Below are positions 54,561 to 62,544 of a stretch of 64,000 nt of DNA, one piece after another. The notes beneath the pieces were generated by a model that searched no databases, was not told where the DNA came from, and was given only the letters and a program-made list of their open reading frames with translations. The stretch lies in the NCBI RefSeq assembly GCF_001487145.1, contig NZ_LN913016.1, positions 1,302,001 to 1,366,000 of the forward strand, written 5' to 3'. Made by a program: the position numbers and the translations under genes. The stretch comes from Anaerococcus rubeinfantis. Its GTDB lineage: Bacteria; Bacillota; Clostridia; Tissierellales; Peptoniphilaceae. Each line of letters starts with the position of its first letter. Position 1 is the first letter of the stretch.

Positions 54561-57254
54561 ATGTTAGAGCTTAAAAACATAAGTAAAATTTATAAAACAG
54601 GAGAAAATGAACAAAAAGCTCTTGATGATATAAGTATCTCATTTAGAAAAAATGAATTTGTTTCAATATTAGGCCCATCTGGTGGTGGAAAAACCAGCCT
54701 TCTAAATATAATCGGCGGCCTTATGAATTATACATCGGGAGATTTGATTATTGAAGGACGCTCCACCAAAAAATTTAAGGATAGGGATTGGGATTATTAT
54801 AGAAATAGGTCTGTTGGCTTTGTTTTTCAATCCTATAACCTTATAGGTCACCAAAATGTTTTGAAAAATGTAGAGCTTGCCTTGACTCTTTCTGGTGAGA
54901 GAAAAGACTTGAGGGAAGATTTGGCAAAAAAAGCCTTGGAAAAAGTTGGTCTTTCTAATCATATTTACAAAAAACCTGCCCAATTATCTGGAGGACAAAT
55001 GCAAAGAGTTGCAATTGCCCGTGCCCTTGTAAATAATCCAGAAATTATCCTTGCCGATGAGCCGACTGGAGCTTTGGATACGGAAACTTCCAAAGAAATT
55101 ATGGATTTATTGAAAGAAGTTGCTGAGGATAGACTTGTAATTATGGTAACCCACAATCCAGATTTGGCAGAAAAATATTCAACAAGGATTGTAAGATTAA
55201 AAGACGGGAAAATTTTATCGGATTCAAATCCCTATGAAGAAGAAAAAACAAGGGATGAATTTAAAACGAAAAAATTATCTCTCTCCCTTCCAACTGCCTT
55301 GAAACTTTCTTTTAATAACCTTTTAACCAAAAAAGCAAGGACTATTCTTACAGCCTTTGCAGGTTCGATTGGAATTATTGGAATTGCCTTGATTTTATCT
55401 CTTTCAAATGGAGTTGATGATTTTATTAAGGAAAGTCAAAGAAAAACCTTGAAATCTTATCCAATAGAAATCAAAGAAGAAAGTCTAAATTTGGGAGATA
55501 ATTTTTTAAAAGATCCAGCAGGGGATAAAAAATACAAAAAAGACGATAAAAATGTTAGTGCTAACAATGATATTTTAAAAAGAAAGTCTTCTCTTTCCTC
55601 ATCAATTACAGAAAATAACCTCTCCCCTTTCAAAACTTATCTAGATAAAAAAGATTTAAATAAAAAAATTGGCAAACACGCCATAAATTATATATACGAT
55701 TTAAATTTTGAAATCTATGCAAAAGATGAAAACGGAGAGATTATAAACACTGACGGTTCAGATTTTGAAGATGAAAAAGACCCAATGTTTAAATCAAACG
55801 GTCCATCATTTTTAAATATAGGCTCAAGTGAGCACAAAAATTTCAAACAAATAATCTCCAACAAGGACGGATCAATTTCAAATATAGTCAAAGAAGAATA
55901 TGATTTAATCGATGGAAAATGGCCAGAAAATGCCAATGAATTGGTTTTATTTACAGACAAAAATAATTCTATTGACAGGGAAAGTTTGTATGAGCTTGGA
56001 ATTTTACCAAAAAAAGATTACAAAAATATCCTAAAAAAATTAGATGAAGGCGAAAAAATAAAACTTGACGATAAAAAAATAAATAATAAAGATTTTTTAA
56101 ATCATGAATTTAGCGCCCTAATGCCTGCAGATTTTTATAAAAAAGAAAATAATAGGTACAAAAATATAAAAGAAGATGAAAATGAAAAGAAAAAAGCAAT
56201 TGAAAATGCCTATAAAATAAAAATCGTAGGAATTGCAAGGGCAAAAAAAGATAGCGAAGAAAACCAAAATATAACAGCTCCCCTTGGTTTCACCTCAAAA
56301 TTTACTGACCAAATGATAAAAAGAGCGGGCGAATCTCAAATTGTAAAAGACCAAGAAAAAAATAAAGAAATAAATATTTTAAATAATATTGCCTTTAAGG
56401 CAAAAGACCAAAGTGAAAAAAGAAAGGCTAGTAAATCATATCTTGAAAACCTAGACCAAGACCAAAAATTAAAGGCCCAATCATTTTTACTAGCAAATTC
56501 AGAAAAATTAAAAGAAAATATAAAAAAAGCTTCAATGAGTAATCCAAATCAAGGGCAAAATATTGATATAATTGAACTTTTCCTAAAAGATCCAGAAGAT
56601 AAGGTTTTGGATAAATTATATGAAGATGAGCTTGCATCAAATTCCTACCAAAATAACCTAGAAGATTTTGGTTTTGTTTCAAAATCTGCCCCATCAGAGA
56701 TTAAAATTTATGTAGAAGATTTTGAAAACAGGGAAAATGTGAAAAATATAATAAATGATTTTAATAAAAACAAAAAAGAAAAAGATAAAATCCACTACAC
56801 AGATTTTGTAGGGCTTTTAACCTCATCAATTAGAACAATAATAAATGCAATTTCCTATGTTTTGATTGCCTTTGTCGGAGTTTCCCTTGTTGTTTCATCA
56901 ATAATGATTGGAATAATAACCTATATTTCCGTTTTAGAAAGAACAAAAGAAATAGGAATTTTAAGGTCAATCGGTGCAAGCAAAAAAGACATAAGAAAAG
57001 TTTTCTTGTCAGAAACCTTTATGGAAGGACTTTTGTCAGGACTTCTCGGAGTTTTTGTAACTATTTTATTAAATATACCAATTACAAAAATTATGAGAAA
57101 TATAACAAATATTTCCTACATCGGCTCATCCCTTCCAAATAAGGCTGCAATAATTCTTGTAATAATTTCAGTAAGCTTAACCCTACTTGCAGGAATTATT
57201 CCATCATCAATAGCAGCTAAAAAAGATCCGGTTGAGGCTTTGCAAAGTGAATAA
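54561..57254 (+). CDS. MacB-like ABC transporter: fused ATPase and FtsX-type permease
   Basis: 897 aa. ATPase at the amino end (1 to about 225): Walker [10 protein letters not shown] (38-46), signature LSGGQMQR (142-149), Walker [10 protein letters not shown] (162-170), H-loop VTHNPD. One membrane helix near 260-285, then a large charged extracytoplasmic domain (about 290-770), and three helices at the carboxy end with the FtsX motif [16 protein letters not shown] (split as LRSIGASKK and DIRKVFL, about 811-826). MacB-type machines move substrates outside the membrane or sense antimicrobial peptides. The extracytoplasmic domain is much longer than in typical MacB. AAAGGAAAAAT precedes the ATG. 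Confidence 0.88.
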   Translation: MLELKNISKIYKTGENEQKALDDISISFRKNEFVSILGPSGGGKTSLLNIIGGLMNYTSGDLIIEGRSTKKFKDRDWDYYRNRSVGFVFQSYNLIGHQNVLKNVELALTLSGERKDLREDLAKKALEKVGLSNHIYKKPAQLSGGQMQRVAIARALVNNPEIILADEPTGALDTETSKEIMDLLKEVAEDRLVIMVTHNPDLAEKYSTRIVRLKDGKILSDSNPYEEEKTRDEFKTKKLSLSLPTALKLSFNNLLTKKARTILTAFAGSIGIIGIALILSLSNGVDDFIKESQRKTLKSYPIEIKEESLNLGDNFLKDPAGDKKYKKDDKNVSANNDILKRKSSLSSSITENNLSPFKTYLDKKDLNKKIGKHAINYIYDLNFEIYAKDENGEIINTDGSDFEDEKDPMFKSNGPSFLNIGSSEHKNFKQIISNKDGSISNIVKEEYDLIDGKWPENANELVLFTDKNNSIDRESLYELGILPKKDYKNILKKLDEGEKIKLDDKKINNKDFLNHEFSALMPADFYKKENNRYKNIKEDENEKKKAIENAYKIKIVGIARAKKDSEENQNITAPLGFTSKFTDQMIKRAGESQIVKDQEKNKEINILNNIAFKAKDQSEKRKASKSYLENLDQDQKLKAQSFLLANSEKLKENIKKASMSNPNQGQNIDIIELFLKDPEDKVLDKLYEDELASNSYQNNLEDFGFVSKSAPSEIKIYVEDFENRENVKNIINDFNKNKKEKDKIHYTDFVGLLTSSIRTIINAISYVLIAFVGVSLVVSSIMIGIITYISVLERTKEIGILRSIGASKKDIRKVFLSETFMEGLLSGLLGVFVTILLNIPITKIMRNITNISYIGSSLPNKAAIILVIISVSLTLLAGIIPSSIAAKKDPVEALQSE

Positions 57255-57270
57255 ATTTAAAAATAATTTT

Positions 57271-57317
57271 AAGTCAAATCTATTTAGATATTTTTCAAAA
57301 TAGATTTGACTTTTTTT
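57271..57317 (+). terminator. Terminator of the MacB-like gene, overlapping the sdpR promoter
   Basis: AAGTCAAATCTATTT / AAATAGATTTGACTT stem followed by TTTTTT. The TTGACT within the 3' arm is the -35 of the sdpR promoter. Confidence 0.85.
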
Positions 57318-57334
57318 ATTTTAAATCCTATAAT
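57306..57334 (+). promoter_or_regulatory. Promoter of sdpR-sdpI
   Basis: TTGACT (57306-57311), 17-bp spacer, TATAAT (57329-57334). Confidence 0.7.
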
Positions 57335-57342
57335 AAAAATAA

Positions 57343-57366
57343 CTATTTAGATAATTATCGAAATAG
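57343..57366. promoter_or_regulatory. SdpR-type operator palindrome
   Basis: CTATTT-A-GATAATTATC-G-AAATAG: 22 of 24 bases are symmetric. Located at about +2 to +25 of the sdpR promoter, as expected for an ArsR autorepressor. Confidence 0.75.
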
Positions 57367-57384
57367 ATTGGAAGGGGTGATATC

Positions 57385-57660
57385 TTGTTTTCTGATACTT
57401 TTAAAGCTTTGTCTGATCCAGTAAGAATTGAAATTTTAAATTTATTGAGAAAAAAAGGACGTATGAATGCAGGAGAAATTGCCGAAAATTTTGACCTATC
57501 AAGAGCAACCATCTCCCACCATTTAAAATTATTAAAAAATGAAGATTTAATTTATGAAACAAAAAAGAAAAATTTTATTTATTACGAGCTAAACACAAGT
57601 ATTTTTGAAGAAATAATGACTTGGTTTGTGAAATTTAAAGGAGGAGAAAATGAAAAATAA
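57385..57660 (+). CDS. sdpR: ArsR/SdpR family autorepressor
   Basis: 91 aa winged-helix regulator: FSDTFKALSDPVRIEILNLL (2-21) and the recognition helix SRATISHHLKLL (about 40-51). No metal-binding cysteines, and the next gene encodes SdpI, so this is the SdpR branch that is sequestered at the membrane by ligand-bound SdpI. Start TTG, seven bases after GGGG. It overlaps sdpI by 11 bp (ATGAAAAATAA). Confidence 0.88.
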   Translation: MFSDTFKALSDPVRIEILNLLRKKGRMNAGEIAENFDLSRATISHHLKLLKNEDLIYETKKKNFIYYELNTSIFEEIMTWFVKFKGGENEK

Positions 57661-58291
57661 AATAAAATTTAAAAAAGAAAGCATAATATCAATAGTTTTT
57701 TCAATCTTGCTATTTGCCCTTGTAAATTTCTTATTTTACAAAAAAATGCCTGAAACTATACCAACTCACTGGGGACTTAACAATGAAATTGATAATTATT
57801 CTAGCAAGTTTAGTGCCTTTATAAAAACGCCAATATTTTTAATATTAATAAATATTTTTTCTTGCTTTATGCTCGACAATGACCCAAAAAACAAGAATAA
57901 AAATAAGCTTATAATATTAATTGGAAAAGCTACTGTTCCACTCGTTTTACTTATAACTTTTATAATTAGCGTTTTTTATGGTTTGGGTAAAGAAATAAAT
58001 GTTGTGGTTATAATTTCTTTATTTGTCGGTTTTCTCCTAATAGTAGTCGGAAATTATCTGCCAAAAACTAAAAGAAATTATACAGTTGGAATAAAACTTC
58101 CTTGGACTTTAAATAGTGACGAAAATTGGAGAAAAACTCACAGACTTGGTGGCTATACTTTTATACTCGGAGGACTTTTTTTCTTAATAAGTCCATTTGT
58201 AGGAAATCAATATTTAATTTTAATAACCATAGCCATAATATTTTTTATTCCAATGATTTATTCTTTTTATCTTTACAAAAACGGAATTTAA
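57650..58291 (+). CDS. sdpI: SdpI family membrane protein (immunity/receptor type)
   Basis: 213 aa with about six membrane segments. DUF1648 motif IPTHWGLNNEIDNYSSKF (about 38-55, the IPxHW signature) and SdpI domain NYTVGIKLPWTLNSDENWRK (about 140-159). In Bacillus SdpI protects against the SdpC toxin and holds SdpR at the membrane. No toxin gene is visible in the window. It is the second gene of the operon, and the terminator behind it carries element D. Confidence 0.88.
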   Translation: MKNKIKFKKESIISIVFSILLFALVNFLFYKKMPETIPTHWGLNNEIDNYSSKFSAFIKTPIFLILINIFSCFMLDNDPKNKNKNKLIILIGKATVPLVLLITFIISVFYGLGKEINVVVIISLFVGFLLIVVGNYLPKTKRNYTVGIKLPWTLNSDENWRKTHRLGGYTFILGGLFFLISPFVGNQYLILITIAIIFFIPMIYSFYLYKNGI

Positions 58292-58301
58292 ATACAAAAA
58301 A

Positions 58302-58326
58302 AGCATTGAACCATTAGTCCAATGCT
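58302..58326. terminator. Terminator hairpin, left copy beside element D
   Basis: AGCATTG / CAATGCT-type hairpin (AGCATTGAACC outer, AGTCCAATGCT inner), preceded by an A-tract. Its copy at 58497-58521 differs only by three adjacent loop bases. Confidence 0.75.
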
Positions 58327-58496
58327 CAGACTGTTGACAAACTAAAAATTTTTCCATTTCGACCGAGTGCAACGAGCGGAGAAATCTCATGAGATCTCTC
58401 CATGCGTTCGCTTCACTCACTTAGTCGAGATGGGTTTTAGCGTGATTTTATTTTAAATTAATTATCAATTACTAAACTGACTTTGTCTACGCTCTG
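58327..58496. repeat. Foldback element D (short form) between duplicated terminator hairpins
   Basis: 170 bp, inverted relative to element A. Left end CAGACTGTTGACAAACT; right end read inward CAGAGCGTAGACAAAGTCAG. It has the central palindrome AGATCTCATGAGAT and GTCGAGATGGG arms. The reading ORF at 58220-58420 is a shadow of this repeat and sdpI. Lies between convergent genes. Confidence 0.85.
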
Positions 58497-58521
58497 AGCA
58501 TTGAACCTCAAGTCCAATGCT
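58497..58521. terminator. Terminator hairpin, right copy beside element D
   Basis: AGCATTGAACC/AGTCCAATGCT-type hairpin followed by TTTTTC, the U-tract for + strand transcription. Confidence 0.8.
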
Positions 58522-58526
58522 TTTTC

Positions 58527-59336
58527 TTAGCTTAAAATCTGATTAACCCTTCTTTGCACAACATAATAATCATATCCTGCATGGGTCAATCTTTTTTTCC
58601 TCTCATTTCCATTTCCCCACTCTCCTCTTATCACTTCTTTTGCTATTTGGTCTATTGATTTTATATTTTTTCTTGGATAAATTTCATTTCCCCTTTCATC
58701 AAAGACTTTTACCTTATATTTATCAGCGCATCTTTTTGCATTTTCTAGGGATTTAAAAGCTCCTTTTTGGCTCTTTTGATCTTTAAAAGAATTTCTAACC
58801 CTATATAAATTTGAATTTTTTCTAGGATTTTTCCTAAGCCTTTTGTTGACTTCGTTTGCAATGTAGGAAAATTTTTTACCAAGGTAAGGCCCTGGGCAAT
58901 TTGTGTTGGCATACCACTCGTGTTTTTGCAAAACTCCTTCTTTATCTCCCGTATAGGTACAAGGATAAATATTATTTCGCATACAAATATCTGTCACCAA
59001 ATCAATCAACCTATCTAAAACAAAATCTGAAATTTCCCAATTTGGTCCTCTTGTAGAATTTCCAACTTCAATTGTTATTGCACGATTATCGCACCATGAT
59101 GAAGATGTTGTCCAAGCCCTATTTTCTTCATAAACTCCAAGAACCAAAATCCCATCTGACCCTAGATTATAATTTGCAGAAGCCCCTCTTGATTTTGGAA
59201 GAAAAATCCTTGCCAAATCTCTTCCACAAATAATTCCACCAGCATGGTGGATGGCAATTTTACTTATTTTTTCACTTCTTTTTCCACTGTGATTTGGTGA
59301 TAAAATTATATCATCAACTAATTTACTATAAGTCAT
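58527..59336 (-). CDS. N-acetylmuramoyl-L-alanine amidase endolysin with CPL-7 domain
   Basis: 269 aa phage-type lysin without signal peptide. Amidase_2/PGRP domain (1 to about 165): zinc ligands in AIHHAGG and in QKHEWYANTNCPGP. A middle region (about 175-220, LYRVRNSFKDQKSQ) is SPOR-like. The carboxy end (about 225-269: IDQIAKEVIRGEWGNG and RLTHAGYDYYVVQRRVN) is a CW_7/CPL-7 wall-binding repeat. It overlaps the holin by 4 bp (ATGA), so they form a lysis pair. Confidence 0.92.
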   Translation of the reverse strand: MTYSKLVDDIILSPNHSGKRSEKISKIAIHHAGGIICGRDLARIFLPKSRGASANYNLGSDGILVLGVYEENRAWTTSSSWCDNRAITIEVGNSTRGPNWEISDFVLDRLIDLVTDICMRNNIYPCTYTGDKEGVLQKHEWYANTNCPGPYLGKKFSYIANEVNKRLRKNPRKNSNLYRVRNSFKDQKSQKGAFKSLENAKRCADKYKVKVFDERGNEIYPRKNIKSIDQIAKEVIRGEWGNGNERKKRLTHAGYDYYVVQRRVNQILS

Positions 59337-59731
59337 TTTTCCTCCTTAAATTGTTCTAATAAAATTTTTAATTTTTCTGGAATTGGAAGACCAATTGCAA
59401 GAGAGTTTTCAAGTATAGAAAGCCCCTCATTTGCTATATAAAAAAATATTATGGCACTTCTAATCATAGCTTGGTTTTGTATCAAATTTTTATCACAAAG
59501 ATTTGCAATTCCTACTATTATAAAAATCATAATCTTTTTGAAAATTCCTTTAAATCCAACCTTTGACGAGAGTTTTTTTTCAAACCCTGCCCTTATAATT
59601 CCACTTAAATAATCACAAATTACAAAAGCAAGTAGAGTATAAATAAAAATATCCATATCTCCAAGAAAAAATCCCATACAAGATCCAAATATTGTAAATA
59701 AAAGCCTAGTAATATCCTTAAATTTACTCAT
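59333..59731 (-). CDS. Phage holin family protein (TcdE/holin_4 type)
   Basis: 132 aa membrane protein with about three hydrophobic segments (FTIFGSCMGFFLGDMDIFIY, LLAFVICDYLSGIIRAGF, MIFIIVGIANL) and the family motif DYLSGIIRAGFEKKLSSK. The Lys/Glu-rich tail is cytoplasmic. It forms pores that release the amidase encoded directly downstream. No other phage genes surround it, so this is an orphan lysis or secretion cassette. An 11-codon leader ORF and a hairpin precede it. Confidence 0.88.
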   Translation of the reverse strand: MSKFKDITRLLFTIFGSCMGFFLGDMDIFIYTLLAFVICDYLSGIIRAGFEKKLSSKVGFKGIFKKIMIFIIVGIANLCDKNLIQNQAMIRSAIIFFYIANEGLSILENSLAIGLPIPEKLKILLEQFKEEK

Positions 59732-59760
59732 ATCTTTCTCCTTTCACAATTTTTCCCATA
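59725..59760 (-). CDS. Putative 11-aa leader ORF overlapping the holin start
   Basis: ATG at 59758-59760 reads MGKIVKGERYE and stops at TAA (59725-59727), overlapping the holin ATG (59729-59731). It follows AGGAGGTGAT, the full complement of the 16S rRNA tail. That site is paired in the hairpin upstream. Translation here could couple to holin. Existence of the peptide is not proven. Confidence 0.35.
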
Positions 59761-59767
59761 AAAAAAA

Positions 59768-59803
59768 TCACCTCCTACTTATATATAAGTAGAAAGGTGA
59801 TAA
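59768..59803 (-). terminator. Hairpin before holin: terminator-like and hiding a Shine-Dalgarno sequence
   Basis: Minus-strand arms ATCACCTTTCTACTT and AAGTAGGAGGTGAT, followed by eight T. It ends transcription of the 161-aa gene, or, when read through, sequesters the perfect AGGAGGTGAT site used by the leader ORF. Confidence 0.65.
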
Positions 59804-59814
59804 TGTCCCAAAAA

Positions 59815-60300
59815 TTATTCCTCAAAAGATCTAAGCTCTATGCTTTTTTTGATTTTATTAATTTCCTTAGATTTTTCCTTGGAAAGTTTTTTTATAAGAG
59901 TTATAAGTCTTCTCTCAGCATTTTGAATTTCCAATTGTTTTTTTCTCATATCAATTCTTAATTTCATATCAGAAAGAGCATTTCTTGGGCTTGAAAATTG
60001 ACTGAGTTTATAAGGAAGGTCCAAAATACTTGCAAGTTTTGGATCAAAAGTCAAAAGATTTGCATGAAGTTTTAATAAAACATCTTGAGTCCTATCAATA
60101 GATTTATTTATAGTATTATTTTTATTTGCTCTCAAAAAATCTCCAACAATATTTCTTCCAACAAGACCAGTAACAGAATAATCAGAAGATCTTCCAACCC
60201 TTTTGCTCGCCCTTTGCAAAACCGAAAGCGCCTCTCTCGCTTCATCAAGCAATTTATTAATTTCTTTTATTCTTTCATTTTCATAATTATAATCTTTCAT
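59815..60300 (-). CDS. Uncharacterised helical protein upstream of the lysis cassette
   Basis: 161 aa, no signal peptide or membrane segment. I do not recognise it. It is Lys/Arg/Glu/Leu-rich with long helices, especially at the carboxy end (about 105-155, coiled-coil-like: KKQLEIQNAERRLITLIKKL). The frame opens seven codons earlier at TTG, but the ATG at 60300 (MKDYNYENERI) follows GGGGAG by six bases. It is the gene before the holin on the same strand and divergent from the DUF3783 gene. A link to the lysis pair is possible only by position. Confidence 0.65.
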   Translation of the reverse strand: MKDYNYENERIKEINKLLDEAREALSVLQRASKRVGRSSDYSVTGLVGRNIVGDFLRANKNNTINKSIDRTQDVLLKLHANLLTFDPKLASILDLPYKLSQFSSPRNALSDMKLRIDMRKKQLEIQNAERRLITLIKKLSKEKSKEINKIKKSIELRSFEE

Positions 60301-60340
60301 AAATATCTCCCCGATTCCCAATTTTTTCTCTGTATTATAT

Positions 60341-60377
60341 TATACCCAAAAGTGAGTAAAATATCTTTTTGGGTATA
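60341..60377. promoter_or_regulatory. Inverted repeat between divergent genes
   Basis: Perfect 11-bp arms TATACCCAAAA (60341-60351) and TTTTGGGTATA (60367-60377), 15 bp apart. The arms contain or abut -10-like TATAAT (minus) and TATAGT (plus) sequences, so one bound protein could control both genes. Confidence 0.5.
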
Positions 60378-60407
60378 GTAATAGTACTAAAAAGAAAAGG
60401 AGATTTT

Positions 60408-60962
60408 ATGGCTTTAATAATTTTATTTAATGCTAATGATATAGAAAAAGAAAAATTAAGAATTTTGTGCGAAAAAGAAAATGTAAGATTAAAACTAATA
60501 GGCATGGAAGATGTAGATCAAAAAGTGGGATATCTTGCAGAAATCGATGGTTATGAAAAAATCGAATCAAAGGGAGAATATTTAGAAGAATTTGATTTCA
60601 CCTTTGCATTTTTCAAAGACTTTGAAGAAAAAGACTTGTTTGCCTTTATCGATAAAATGAGAGAAAATAATGTAGTAATTGACCACAAGGCAGGAATTAC
60701 TCCAACAAATATAAAATGGACATTAAGATATTTATTAGAAGAAAACGACCAAGAACACAAAACCATGCAAGTTGTTGAAGAAATAAATTCATATTTGGAA
60801 AAAGCCAGCAAAATAAAAAAAGAAACAGGCGAAGAAAACCCAGAAATAAAAAATTTGGTAAAAGAATTAAACCACTATTTCCAAACAGCCGGAGAAGATT
60901 TCGACATAAAAGTTATCAAAGAATTTAGAGATAAAATTAAACATTTGGTAGAAAATTTATAA
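60408..60962 (+). CDS. DUF3783 domain protein
   Basis: 184 aa cytoplasmic protein. The middle is DUF3783-like (DHKAGITPTNIKWTLRYLLEE, split as DHKAGITPTNIK and WTLRYLLEE, about 101-121), and the rest is acidic and helical. No function is known for the family. The start is the ATG at 60408 behind AAAGGAG; an upstream extension has no ribosome binding site. Its promoter region is the 11-bp inverted repeat shared with the divergent gene. Confidence 0.7.
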   Translation: MALIILFNANDIEKEKLRILCEKENVRLKLIGMEDVDQKVGYLAEIDGYEKIESKGEYLEEFDFTFAFFKDFEEKDLFAFIDKMRENNVVIDHKAGITPTNIKWTLRYLLEENDQEHKTMQVVEEINSYLEKASKIKKETGEENPEIKNLVKELNHYFQTAGEDFDIKVIKEFRDKIKHLVENL

Positions 60963-61027
60963 ACAGTATTTTTAAAAAATAAATAATTTCAAGTTTCATG
61001 ATAGAATTTTATTTTTAAAATAAAAAC

Positions 61028-61065
61028 AAGGTCACTATACTAATAAAGTATAACGACCTTTTTTT
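61028..61065. terminator. Bidirectional terminator between the DUF3783 gene and the membrane-protein operon
   Basis: AAGGTC(A)CTATACT / AGTATAAC(G)ACCTT hairpin with A-tract on one side and T-tract on the other. Confidence 0.8.
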
Positions 61066-61082
61066 ATTTTAAAAATTATATA

Positions 61083-61805
61083 TTACTTACTATCATTTTC
61101 AATAATTTTAACCAAGCCAACCTTTAGCATTATTATTGATGATATTAATAATAATACTATTGATACAACAATCCAAATACCTTCTTTTCCAAGTATTTCT
61201 CCGCCTGTTAGTTTCCAAATCACCATGGCTATAACTGGAACTACAAGTGGTAGTAATCTATTTTTAACTGTTGTTTTTCCTCTTTTGTTACCAGCTAACA
61301 TTGTATAAAATAATGATCCAAATAAAGCTGGCAAAATATATTTTGATGCTGTTTGTACAGGTGCTGATTGTAAAAATGGTTGAAGTGGTATTAATAATAC
61401 AACTCCTAAAGCTATAACTAACATTGTAATTAATGATGAAGAAGCAATGGCAATTAAACTAATTACATCAGATTCTTCACTACCTTGTTCCAAATCCATC
61501 AAGGCTTGTGCGTTTAAAGCACAAGGAATTTTTAAGTTTGTAACATTTCCTGTTATATATGCCAAATAAGTTCCTGAACCTAGTATTGGCCCATAACTTA
61601 TAAATTCTGCCATAACTGTAGGTATAAAAACTGCAAGCAAAGTTCCAGCTGTTCCTGCAACATCCTTTATATCAAATGGTAGGTCGTATTTCATTGCAAT
61701 TAATATAGGAACAATCAACATACATCCTATAGAAATTATTGAACCTATTCTTCCTACCCTATGTATCGTATTAAAATATTGTTCTTTTCTTGTATCTTTT
61801 TCCAT
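61083..61805 (-). CDS. Uncharacterised multi-pass membrane protein
   Basis: 240 aa with about seven hydrophobic segments and a short charged amino terminus (MEKDTRKEQYFNTIHRVGRI). I do not recognise a family. It follows the broken DUF5058 gene by 9 bp and the amidohydrolase before it, which suggests that the two membrane proteins once worked together as a transporter for the amidohydrolase substrate. With DUF5058 interrupted, this role is doubtful. GGAG precedes the ATG. Confidence 0.7.
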   Translation of the reverse strand: MEKDTRKEQYFNTIHRVGRIGSIISIGCMLIVPILIAMKYDLPFDIKDVAGTAGTLLAVFIPTVMAEFISYGPILGSGTYLAYITGNVTNLKIPCALNAQALMDLEQGSEESDVISLIAIASSSLITMLVIALGVVLLIPLQPFLQSAPVQTASKYILPALFGSLFYTMLAGNKRGKTTVKNRLLPLVVPVIAMVIWKLTGGEILGKEGIWIVVSIVLLLISSIIMLKVGLVKIIENDSK

Positions 61806-61814
61806 GATTTTCTC

Positions 61815-62534
61815 CTATACCATAATTCCTTCCAAAAATACTGAAAGTGCCATACCAATAATTAAGGCAAATGCTAAAACAAATTCTCCCATCCATGCAA
61901 GTTTGTATTTATTTGCTATTTTCATTAGTCCGACAGTTACAATAAAGCTAGCTAGAAAAACTAAGATAGAAATTTTTCCCTTTAATAATTGAGAAATTGA
62001 TAAAACTAATATCATTGCAAGAGTAAAATAAGAAATTATTAAGCTACCCTTAGCTCCAGATTTTGCCTTAAATTTAGTAACTCCTTTGTGGTAGGATTTT
62101 CCTAAAAATATATTTAAAACTGCTGCGAAAATAATTGATATACTCATTACCATTAATATTGTAGGAATCAAATTTGTATCTGTTCCATTTATAAATGTTG
62201 ACATATCTTTATATCCTGCTGCAGATGTAACCATACTTGCTGAGGTTAATTCATACATCAAAGCTCCTATTACAGAAAGTCTAAACCAAGCCCAAGGAGT
62301 TCCAACTACTGTTGATAAACTTGCAAGACCTATATCTATTTATACAGAAGGAACTATTGAAAACAAAACTGATGATTTTATTACTTTGTTTATTTCTTTA
62401 GAAGAAAAACCCAATTCTTTTGCACGTTTCATGGCAAGTCTTAAAGAAATGATTATAAACCCAATAACCAAAAGTAAGGAAACTATAACCATTAAATATA
62501 AGGGTTTACCATTTAAAATATCTCTAACTTTCAT
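61815..62534 (-). pseudogene. DUF5058 membrane protein interrupted by an in-frame stop
   Basis: Read without a break the frame would give 239 residues matching DUF5058: amino part ends SSVLFSIVPSV, then TAA at 62340-62342, then IDIGLASLSTVVGTPWAWFR and LSVIGALMYELTSASMV in the same frame. The family has SIVPSI.IL...LPWLRLSVIGALTYE here, so the stop falls at an ordinary residue. One base change could have caused it. The frame is otherwise intact on both sides, so decay is recent or the stop is read through. Lies between amidohydrolase and membrane-protein genes. Confidence 0.85.
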
Positions 62535-62544
62535 TTGTTTCTCC

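Noticed and set aside
58220-58420. 66-aa open frame on the minus strand
   Set aside because: It is a shadow running through foldback element D, its flanking hairpin and the end of sdpI.
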